From GCA-020343675 sp964462945 (GTDB taxonomy: Bacteria; Planctomycetota; Phycisphaerae; Sedimentisphaerales; Anaerobacaceae): a stretch of 64,000 nt of DNA. Each line of letters begins with the position of its first letter. The stretch's first letter is position 1. Shown in pieces: positions 8,601 through 15,259 of the stretch. The DNA lies in contig CAYWZW010000013.1 in assembly GCA_964462945.1 (NCBI GenBank), positions 1 through 64,000 of the forward strand, given 5' to 3'. The notes below the pieces were generated by a model that ran no database searches, had not been told where the DNA came from, and saw only the letters and a list, made by a program, of their open reading frames with translations. The position numbers were made by a program, and so were the translations under genes.

Positions 8601-9140
8601 TCAGAATTTCGGGCCGGGCAGATAGACCTGGGTGGTTGGCCAGGGCGTATCGTAGAGTTGCCTGATCATCGCGGGTTCCGGAGCCTTGTATTTTTCGCCC
8701 GATGGCGTCACTTCGTCATGTACGAGGTTGCTCACCTCGACATAACCGCTGGATTGATAGATATAAAGCTCACCGAACAGCACGGCGAAGTCGAACTCGT
8801 GCCGGATGAGCCAATCGTGGATGCACGCGAGCATGGCCTTGACGAACCCCCGGCCTCGAAATTCAGGATGCACGCAGACCTCCGCGAGGCCGCCGATTCG
8901 CAAGCGGCGCCCGTCCGCCTCCACGGCCTTCTCATGCACGCCGGCGTGGGCGACAATACAACGCCGCGCATCCCGTATGACCCAGCGATGCGCGTACGGC
9001 TCGCAAAAATAGCGCCGGTCTTTGAACACCACGTCCTGCGGCTTTGTGAAGCACGTCGTCAGAAGCATTCTAAGCTCTGCATCCAACGACGCATCCACCG
9101 ATGAATCGGGCAGATATTCGACTTGTGGTTCGTTTTTCAT
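8601..9140 (-). CDS. GNAT family N-acetyltransferase
   Basis: The 179-residue protein carries the acetyl-CoA-binding motif A of GNAT enzymes, VCVHPEFRGRGFVKAMLAC at about residues 91-109 (R/Q-x-x-G-x-G/A form). A preceding beta-strand region (RRLRIGGLAE) and the later YQSSGYVEVSN segment are also typical of the family. The acceptor substrate cannot be told from sequence. No clear ribosome site precedes the ATG at 9140, so the start is less certain. It is part of a close-packed minus-strand run from 10247 to 7816. Confidence 0.8.
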   Translation of the reverse strand: MKNEPQVEYLPDSSVDASLDAELRMLLTTCFTKPQDVVFKDRRYFCEPYAHRWVIRDARRCIVAHAGVHEKAVEADGRRLRIGGLAEVCVHPEFRGRGFVKAMLACIHDWLIRHEFDFAVLFGELYIYQSSGYVEVSNLVHDEVTPSGEKYKAPEPAMIRQLYDTPWPTTQVYLPGPKF

Positions 9141-9164
9141 GCTTTGCCGGGTACGACGTTCGAA

Positions 9165-9539
9165 TTAGCCGGGCGGGGAGTTTTCCCCCTGGTCCGGTTC
9201 AGTTTCAGGTTGGCAGTGTTTCTTTTCTGGTTTCTGCCCAGACCTAAAGAACAACCCTATCAACATAACCGGGACATTCCAGACGACCATGAATAGCCGA
9301 AAGGCACGACCCGCGAGCGAAACGTCGCGGGACCATACTTGCCGCCAAACCTGACCCCAGACGCGGGTCTGCCAGGGGATATTAACAAAAGGGATATAAT
9401 GCGTGAGCTGCCCTGTGGCCTCTCCGCAATGCGGGCAGTAGTGCACCAATGGATCGATTGGACGGAAACATCGAAGACAAACGGGTGTTCCGTCGCCGGC
9501 GTCCTTCGGTCCCTCACGTTCAATTTGATTTGATTCCAT
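9165..9539 (-). CDS. Zinc-ribbon membrane protein
   Basis: The 124-residue protein has a four-cysteine zinc ribbon near its N-terminus: CLRC at about residues 21-24 and CPHC at 35-38. One hydrophobic segment follows at about residues 83-102 (LFMVVWNVPVMLIGLFF), and the tail is charged and probably disordered. It starts 6 nt after the stop of the DUF1080 gene, so the two are likely co-transcribed. No enzymatic motif was seen. Function unknown. Confidence 0.65.
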   Translation of the reverse strand: MESNQIEREGPKDAGDGTPVCLRCFRPIDPLVHYCPHCGEATGQLTHYIPFVNIPWQTRVWGQVWRQVWSRDVSLAGRAFRLFMVVWNVPVMLIGLFFRSGQKPEKKHCQPETEPDQGENSPPG

Positions 9540-9545
9540 TTGTCA

Positions 9546-10247
9546 CTATTCTGCGCTGCTGAATTTGGTAATGGGGGTCAATTGCAGCGTCTTGAATTCG
9601 ACTTCGGAGCCTTCGGCCTGGATGGCAATTTGACCTTTCGTGGCAGTGCAGTCGTAGCCGTGATTGACAAGATCGCCATTGACCCAGACCATGATGGCGT
9701 CCTTGAGACATTCGATGACCATCGTGTTCCATTCGCCCACGGGCTTTTCGGAGCCGTCGGTCAGATTGACGATTCGACGGGCCTTGTCTTCCGTCACTCC
9801 CCATTTCTCCTTAGGCCCGCGCCGTTTCTCCATATCGGGCACGCTGATATCCTCGACGATGCACCAGAAATCGCCGGCGTTCTCGTGGTGCATTTGGACT
9901 TCAATCGACTTGGGAAACATGCGGTAGAGCGCGCGCGGCGTCGAGGCGTGAACGAGGACGCCGCAGTTGCCGGGCTTGCCGGCGAAGCGGTATTGAGCCT
10001 CGAGCCGGTAGTCCTGATAGACCGCATCGCTGATGAGGTGTCCGTTGGGCGTGCCCAGGCTGACGAGCAAGCCATCACGAACGATGAACGGGCTTTTGAC
10101 GTTCGGATCATTATCCATCTTGGGAACATCGACATGCCAGCCGGCTAAATCCTTGCCGTTGAAGAGGCTCGCGGACCGCTTCCCAGATAGGGTTATACAG
10201 GATAGAGTAGCCGCTGCGGCGATAGATACGATAATGAGCTTCTTCAT
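9546..10247 (-). CDS. DUF1080 family secreted hydrolase (3-keto-disaccharide hydrolase-like)
   Basis: The 233-residue protein starts with a signal peptide (MKKLIIVSIAAAATLSC) and continues with the concanavalin-like fold of the DUF1080 family: SLFNGKDLAGWHV near the start, YRFAGKPGNCGVLVHA in the middle and GSEVEFKTLQLTPI at the end. The family includes enzymes that cleave 3-keto-glycosides made by Gfo/Idh/MocA-type oxidoreductases, two of which are in this window. The ATG at 10247 has AAAGGGA 7 nt upstream and is preferred to an upstream in-frame start at 10280. The cysteine at the end of the hydrophobic segment lacks a canonical lipobox. Confidence 0.85.
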   Translation of the reverse strand: MKKLIIVSIAAAATLSCITLSGKRSASLFNGKDLAGWHVDVPKMDNDPNVKSPFIVRDGLLVSLGTPNGHLISDAVYQDYRLEAQYRFAGKPGNCGVLVHASTPRALYRMFPKSIEVQMHHENAGDFWCIVEDISVPDMEKRRGPKEKWGVTEDKARRIVNLTDGSEKPVGEWNTMVIECLKDAIMVWVNGDLVNHGYDCTATKGQIAIQAEGSEVEFKTLQLTPITKFSSAE

Positions 10248-10384
10248 AATGTCGTCCCTTTCTGTGTTAGAAATTCTCAAGGTTTTCTATGTTACACGGC
10301 GTTCGCTGTTCGCTTCACCGACACGTTGCCGTCGCGACCGAGTGCAAGCGATTCTCCTGCGATGAGGTCGGGCCGTTCGGGCTG

Positions 10385-10510
10385 CTACTTCTTAATCTGG
10401 ACGGTCTGTTCTGCGGTGACCTTGCCTAAATAGGGTCCCATATCGAGATCGACCCGAGCGGTGTATGTGCCGTCCGCCAACATGACGGGCGTATCGCATA
10501 CGCCGCTTCA
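10385..10510 (-). other. In-frame continuation of the next gene beyond a TGA codon, with hairpin
   Basis: Reading on past the TGA at 10508-10510 in the same frame gives 40 further sense codons before a TAG at 10385-10387. The sequence looks like real protein (ADGTYTARVDLDMGPYLGK, then VTAEQTVQIKK). Directly after the TGA, with 3 nt between, lies a perfect 7-bp hairpin GGCGTAT-GCG-ATACGCC (10488-10504). Nonsense mutation, assembly error and programmed readthrough are all possible. Confidence 0.6.
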
Positions 10511-11395
10511 CCCGAACTTCATTTTCTCCTCAGCCTTGACTTGGCCGTCTTGGATGAGGGTCAAGGTGGGCGATATGGTTTCGCCCGCCCGTCTGACGAT
10601 TCGCAGGGTGCAGCCGTTTTCGTCCTTCAGTCCTGCGGAAATCATCGGCTTGCCGTCCTGGGTGCGAGAACTGATCTCCCACTTGCACCGGCCGCCGAGG
10701 CGGACCGGCGGGCCCTTCAGGGCATCGGCAGCATTCGAGAAGAGCTTCATCTTTCCGTTTATGAAAAAGTAGTTCCACTCTTTGATATCCAGAAACCAGA
10801 AGAAGTAGTAGTCATTTCCCTGTATGGCCTTGCGATTCTTATAAGCGAGTGAGTAGATGTCGAGTGTGTACTTGGCCCTTTCCTCGCCCTTAAACGGTCC
10901 CATGAATTCAAATCGAGGGTCCAGCTCACCCGCCCGGCTCCCTTGCTCGCGTCGGGAGAACTTCTTTGGTGCTTCATCGGTCAGGTCGCCGTTCATATTT
11001 TCATCGATATAGGCGATGTCGTATCCAGCGCTTGTGCCGCCGGATTCGTCGATGACGCCTAGCATCGAGTCGCCGCCTTCGGCTCGAAACGCCACGCAGA
11101 AGTAGAGCGGGTTTTGCGAGCGATATCGGCGCTGCGTCAGTCGCTCCTGCCTCAAATCGGCCGTATGAGACGGTCGAAATACCGCCTCCGGCGACTGAGT
11201 TGATGGGGCCGGCTCGGTCTTGTTCGACTGCGTCTGTGCTTCTTGTGATTGGCCCCGCTCCGGAGACGTTACAGCCTCCTGCCTAAAGGCGGGTACAGGG
11301 ATATGGAAACCTATTCGATAGACGGCGATGGCCGAAAGAACAGCGATCAACGCGACCAGCCACAGAACGCGATTCTTGTCTTCAAGAGCTTTCAT
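10508..11395 (-). CDS. Secreted/anchored protein of unknown function, interrupted by TGA
   Basis: The 295-residue protein has one N-terminal transmembrane or uncleaved signal segment (about residues 11-29, LWLVALIAVLSAIAVYRIG). A low-complexity Gln/Ser/Pro linker to about residue 75 follows. The rest is a beta-rich domain with DIAYIDENMNGDLTDE, a Ca-binding-like Asp/Asn loop, and FFWFLDIKEWNYFF. AGGAGA lies 8 nt before the ATG. The frame continues for 40 plausible residues after the stop, so the present stop may be a mutation. It lies downstream of two thioredoxin-fold genes on the same strand. No family was recognised. Confidence 0.7.
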   Translation of the reverse strand: MKALEDKNRVLWLVALIAVLSAIAVYRIGFHIPVPAFRQEAVTSPERGQSQEAQTQSNKTEPAPSTQSPEAVFRPSHTADLRQERLTQRRYRSQNPLYFCVAFRAEGGDSMLGVIDESGGTSAGYDIAYIDENMNGDLTDEAPKKFSRREQGSRAGELDPRFEFMGPFKGEERAKYTLDIYSLAYKNRKAIQGNDYYFFWFLDIKEWNYFFINGKMKLFSNAADALKGPPVRLGGRCKWEISSRTQDGKPMISAGLKDENGCTLRIVRRAGETISPTLTLIQDGQVKAEEKMKFG

Positions 11396-11531
11396 ACACT
11401 ATTCTCCTATATCGCTATCCTTAGCAATCTCAAATGTCTCATGATAGCCTCCCTGGCTCAACCGTGTCTATATGGTTCCGTATAAGAATCTAAACAACGT
11501 TTGAAAAAAACCGGGGATGCCGAACCATCCG

Positions 11532-11981
11532 TCAACCTTGAGACTTAATCGCGGCCTGGATCGCGGAGACGAGCTTCTCGGCCTGCGTTATACCGACAAA
11601 CTGCTGCACGGGCTTGCCATCCTTGAAGACAATGAGGGTCGGAATGCTGCTGATACCGAATCTCTGCGCGACCTTCGGAGCGGCATCGACGTCGAGCTTG
11701 GCGACCCTGGCGCCCCGGATTTGCTGAGCCACTTGCTCGACGATGGGGCCTTGAATCCTGCATGGCCCGCACCAGGCCGCCCAGAAGTCCACAAGCACGA
11801 CACCCTGTCCGACCTGCGAATCGAAGTTGGCCTCATTGAGCGCCATGACTTCTGCCGAAGCCGAAGATTGGCGGTTTTCAGAAGACTCGCGGTTTTCCGC
11901 TGGGGGCGTTTTCTTGGAGCATCCGGCCAGAAACGCCGCACCACACAACACTGCAACAGCAATTGTTATCACGTATTTCAT
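11532..11981 (-). CDS. Thioredoxin-like lipoprotein
   Basis: The 149-residue protein begins with a lipoprotein signal ending in FLAGC (a good lipobox), then a Ser/Glu-rich linker and a complete thioredoxin domain. The active site is WCGPC, and the cis-proline loop ISSIPTLIVFKDG is present. It should act as a membrane-anchored periplasmic disulfide reductase or oxidase. The ATG at 11981 has AGGAGA 8 nt upstream; a longer in-frame reading to 12047 would destroy the signal peptide. A TlpA-like gene lies upstream on the same strand. Confidence 0.9.
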   Translation of the reverse strand: MKYVITIAVAVLCGAAFLAGCSKKTPPAENRESSENRQSSASAEVMALNEANFDSQVGQGVVLVDFWAAWCGPCRIQGPIVEQVAQQIRGARVAKLDVDAAPKVAQRFGISSIPTLIVFKDGKPVQQFVGITQAEKLVSAIQAAIKSQG

Positions 11982-12162
11982 AAGTCTGTCTCCTATTAAA
12001 CGTTTACGCTCCCCGGTGGCCTTGCCAGGGCCGCGCCAATATTGCATACTGCAATTTTCTTCCTGCAGTTCGCATATAAGCCGGAGGCTTCAAAGCGATG
12101 AATCCTGGACACAGAGTGCGTGATTCTGTCAACTTCTTGGGAGTTGATCCTTGGTTTTTTAT

Positions 12163-13122
12163 TCACTGTTCACCAATTTTTTTGGAGTTGGATTTTTGTT
12201 CTAATAGATTTGAGAGTTCATCCGGCGTCGGGAGTCGATGTTCAGGCCCCCACGCAAGATAACCTTCTCGATCAATCATGAAATAGGATGGATTTCCTCT
12301 GACGGCGTAATCAAGGAACATTTGATGCGAAAGCATTCCCGCTGGAAGATGATATCCATGTTTATCCAAAAACTCCTTCGTTTTCCTGGTGTCTCCGCCC
12401 GCACAGGCAATCACCGTCAGCCCTCGGTCCTTGTAAGTGTCGTGAATCTCTTGCAGTTCGGGCAGCGATGCGATACAGGGGGCGCACTGGATGTTCCAGA
12501 AATCCAGCAGTATCACCTTATCCTTGAGATCTTCGTTTGTCAGAGATGGGCCAAGCCACGATTTCATCTTTATAGCCGGCGCAGGGGCCCGTTGGCCGCT
12601 CCGATAGGTCTGCTCGAATTTTTTTATCGCCAGTTGCATATCCGACCATGGCACTTGGGCCAGTTTCCTGCGGACACGAGGAATGGCACCGCCATGGTAG
12701 GAAGGTTCTTCAACCTTATACGTGTCGTAATATTCTTTAGCTTCCTGCCACACCCACAATGTATCCGGATCCAGCTCTGCCATCTTTTCGTCGGGAACAT
12801 CATAAGCTGTTAGATACAACGTGCCGGCCAGGAACTCATCCAGGCGGGCAATAGTCTCCTGAGTGTCACCTTCACGCAGAATTTTGGTCATTTCGAGCAG
12901 CTTACGGGCTTTGTCCGAGTATAGCCATCGTTCTCTATAGTGTCTTACGGTGTGCGATATGAACAATCCCAGAAGACAGAATGCGATCATGCACCAAATA
13001 TGGCTGTAGATCAGACATGTCCGGAATCTTCTGCGCTTATACAGCAACAAACACAGCAATGGAATTAGAAGAATCGCAGATATTATAAGCCAAGGGATAA
13101 GGTATAGTATTTGTTGCAGCAT
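12163..13122 (-). CDS. Membrane-anchored TlpA/ResA-like thioredoxin protein
   Basis: The 319-residue protein has two N-terminal membrane segments (about residues 3-27 and 40-58). A helical region of about 110 residues follows, then a thioredoxin-like domain with KVILLDFWNIQCAPC: the active site is CAPC where TlpA/ResA members usually have CxPC after W. The segment GLTVIACAGGD and the cis-Pro GNPSYFMID complete the fold. The ATG at 13122 is chosen because GAGGAG lies 7 nt before it; two upstream ATGs lack this. A role in extracytoplasmic thiol reduction, perhaps in cytochrome or secreted-protein maturation, is inferred. Confidence 0.85.
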   Translation of the reverse strand: MLQQILYLIPWLIISAILLIPLLCLLLYKRRRFRTCLIYSHIWCMIAFCLLGLFISHTVRHYRERWLYSDKARKLLEMTKILREGDTQETIARLDEFLAGTLYLTAYDVPDEKMAELDPDTLWVWQEAKEYYDTYKVEEPSYHGGAIPRVRRKLAQVPWSDMQLAIKKFEQTYRSGQRAPAPAIKMKSWLGPSLTNEDLKDKVILLDFWNIQCAPCIASLPELQEIHDTYKDRGLTVIACAGGDTRKTKEFLDKHGYHLPAGMLSHQMFLDYAVRGNPSYFMIDREGYLAWGPEHRLPTPDELSNLLEQKSNSKKIGEQ

Positions 13123-13556
13123 AAGAGAACTCCTCATTTTGGACCAACGAAATTGCAATTCTTCGCATCATTCATACTCTTGATTTGTATAACAAAAGGC
13201 TCAGTGGCGCTCCACTCCCGGCGGGCGAGCCACTTTTTGTCTGGCTGGCGGCTGGGAACACTTCGTCCCCGTCGGTTGCGCGCCGAGACGCCCCGAGTGT
13301 GACCGCGTCACCGCGAAGTTGAGAATCCCAGGTGAACCCGCTGTACGACAAAACGAGTATATAACACGACCAGGGGATTTTCAAGAGGAAATTGTGGCAA
13401 AATGTGCCGTGTCGAGTCGGGGGGCCGGTCACAACCAGGTCTGTTACCTGTGCCCCGAGCGAGGGGCGACGATTTTGGCAGGCGTGAACCTTTGTCTGCT
13501 ATTACGGTATTATCTATTGGCATCGAAATATGCAGTGTTCTTGAACAGGTGACGAA
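13123..13556. other. 434-nt divergent intergenic region
   Basis: No credible gene was seen in this space between the divergent TlpA-like and subtilase genes. It holds a GTGG-CGCT-CCAC hairpin near 13202 and a GCCCC-GAGCGA-GGGGC hairpin near 13452. Promoters for both flanking genes must lie here but no convincing boxes were found. Confidence 0.5.
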
Positions 13557-15047
13557 ATGGATGGTTCTGGCGGCCGGCGGGTCGTGGGTATAATTCTGCT
13601 GGGCTTGGCGAGTTGTGCTTATGCAGACGAGCTTCGAGTCGATTACGGTTCAATCCGCCCAACGTACGGCGGATCAAGTGAAATCACCTCGCAGAAGCCA
13701 AAATGGAGCGAGCGGGAAATCATCGTCAAATTCGGCAGTGACGTCACCGAGGATTATATAAATGCGGTTCTCCAGCAGTACGGCTGTTCGGCGGCGGATA
13801 GCTGCTCGTTTGCCGGGCTGCGGCTGGTTCAGGTCCCCGAATCCACGACGGCAGGTGAAATGGTTGAGGTCTTTGCGAATGAGCCAACGGTTGAATACGC
13901 CGAGCTGAACTACTACGCGAGGATTATGTTTGTCCCTGATGATACCTACTTCCGTTACCAGTGGCATTTGAACGATGCGGTCTCAGGCGGGATCGGTACG
14001 GAAGCGGCGTGGGACGCCCAAACGGGCGACCCGAACGTCATCGTGGCGGTGGTGGACACGGGTGTCGCATACGAAGACTTCGGGACCTTCAGGCCGGCCC
14101 CGGATCTGGCAGGGACGTCGTTTGTGCCCGGCTATGATTTTGTCAACGACGACTCTCATCCCAACGACGACCACGGCCACGGGACTCATGTCACCGGCAC
14201 CATCGCTCAGAGCACGAATAACGGCATGGGAGTCGCCGGCGTGGCTTTCGGCTGTTCCATTATGCCGGTGAAGGTATTAAACGATCAGGGAGACGGGGGT
14301 CATTTTGACATCGCGGACGGCATATACTTCGCCGTGAATCACGGCGCCAAGGTGATCAATATGAGCCTGGGCGGCGATGAAGAGTCAATTACGGTCAGAG
14401 ACGCCGTGGCCTACGCCTATCGGCAGGGCGTGACGGTGGTGTCTGCCGCCGGGAACGAGTTTCTCGAAGGCAACGCCGTCAACTATCCGGCCGCTTACGA
14501 CCGCTATTGCATCGCCGTCGGGGCGACCCGCTATGATGAAACCCGATCGTACTATTCCAACACCGGCAGCTATGTCGATGTCGTCGCGCCGGGAGGGGAC
14601 CTGCTCGCCGATCAAAACCGGGACGGTTACCGCGATGGAGTCCTCCAGCAGACGTTCAGGGTGGATCCGAACGACTTGCGATACTGGTTCTTCCAGGGGA
14701 CTTCCATGGCCGCGGCTCATGTGAGCGGGGCGGCTGCTCTGCTGGTATCGAACGGCGTGACCAAGCCGGACCAGGTCAGAGCGGCCATCGAGAAGACGGC
14801 TAAGGACCTCGGACCTGCCGGCTGGGACGAAGAATACGGATGGGGGCTAATCAATGTCGGGGCGGCTCTGAGATACCGCGTGAACGGCGATCTGAGCGGC
14901 GATTTGTCTGTGGGTCTTGCGGACCTTGACCTCTTGGCGGGCCGGTGGTTGCGGTACGCGGATCGGTTCCCTGCGGCGGACCTCAACGGCGACGGCGTCG
15001 TGAACTTCGTTGAATTTGCCATTCTGGCGCAAAGCTGGTCGCCGTAG
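13557..15047 (+). CDS. Secreted S8 subtilase with C-terminal dockerin-like dyad
   Basis: The 496-residue protease has a signal peptide (to about residue 23) and a fervidolysin-like propeptide (WSEREIIVKFGSDVTEDYIN region, to about residue 125). The catalytic domain has the triad D167 (VAVVDTGV), H208 (HGHGTHVTG) and S383 (GTSMAAAHVSG), with oxyanion N300 (SAAGNE). Residues about 443-493 hold two Ca-binding dockerin-type loops, GDLSGDLSVGLADLDLL and ADLNGDGVVNFVEFAIL. AGGTGA precedes the ATG by 4 nt. It should digest proteins outside the cytoplasm. The dockerin dyad is common on planctomycete secreted proteins; no cohesin partner is in this window. Confidence 0.93.
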   Translation: MDGSGGRRVVGIILLGLASCAYADELRVDYGSIRPTYGGSSEITSQKPKWSEREIIVKFGSDVTEDYINAVLQQYGCSAADSCSFAGLRLVQVPESTTAGEMVEVFANEPTVEYAELNYYARIMFVPDDTYFRYQWHLNDAVSGGIGTEAAWDAQTGDPNVIVAVVDTGVAYEDFGTFRPAPDLAGTSFVPGYDFVNDDSHPNDDHGHGTHVTGTIAQSTNNGMGVAGVAFGCSIMPVKVLNDQGDGGHFDIADGIYFAVNHGAKVINMSLGGDEESITVRDAVAYAYRQGVTVVSAAGNEFLEGNAVNYPAAYDRYCIAVGATRYDETRSYYSNTGSYVDVVAPGGDLLADQNRDGYRDGVLQQTFRVDPNDLRYWFFQGTSMAAAHVSGAAALLVSNGVTKPDQVRAAIEKTAKDLGPAGWDEEYGWGLINVGAALRYRVNGDLSGDLSVGLADLDLLAGRWLRYADRFPAADLNGDGVVNFVEFAILAQSWSP

Positions 15048-15155
15048 AGTCTTCTCTACGCCTGTCTCAAATGTTTGTGGGGCCGGAGCGAAACGGCGCT
15101 AAGCGCCGCAAATTTCGAGGTAGAAAACGGCGGCCGGGCCGGGTATGATATGTGT

Positions 15156-15240
15156 TGGGTGGCAGCCTCAAAGGCGAAGCCTTTGGGGATGATAAGGACG
15201 GGAGTCACCATCCCCAAGCTGCGCTTGAGGATGCCACCCA
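15156..15240. repeat. 85-bp cruciform palindromic element, copy A
   Basis: The outer arms GGGTGGCAGCCTCAA (15157-15171) and TTGAGGATGCCACCC (15225-15239) pair with one mismatch. The inner part GGGGATG / CATCCCC also pairs. The same element in reverse orientation lies inside the YeeE/YedE gene at 56277-56355. The reading frame containing ASKAKPLGMIRTGVTIPKL is open in this copy, matching the peptide encoded by the other copy. It ends 20 nt before the PtsP-like start codon. Confidence 0.85.
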
Positions 15241-15259
15241 CAGGATACCGGAAACGAGA

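Noticed and set aside
10488..10510. Classical bacterial SECIS element after the TGA
   Set aside because: The stem is close to the TGA but the loop is only GCG and lacks the bulged U and GU-rich apical loop of known SECIS elements. Kept only as an unusual hairpin.
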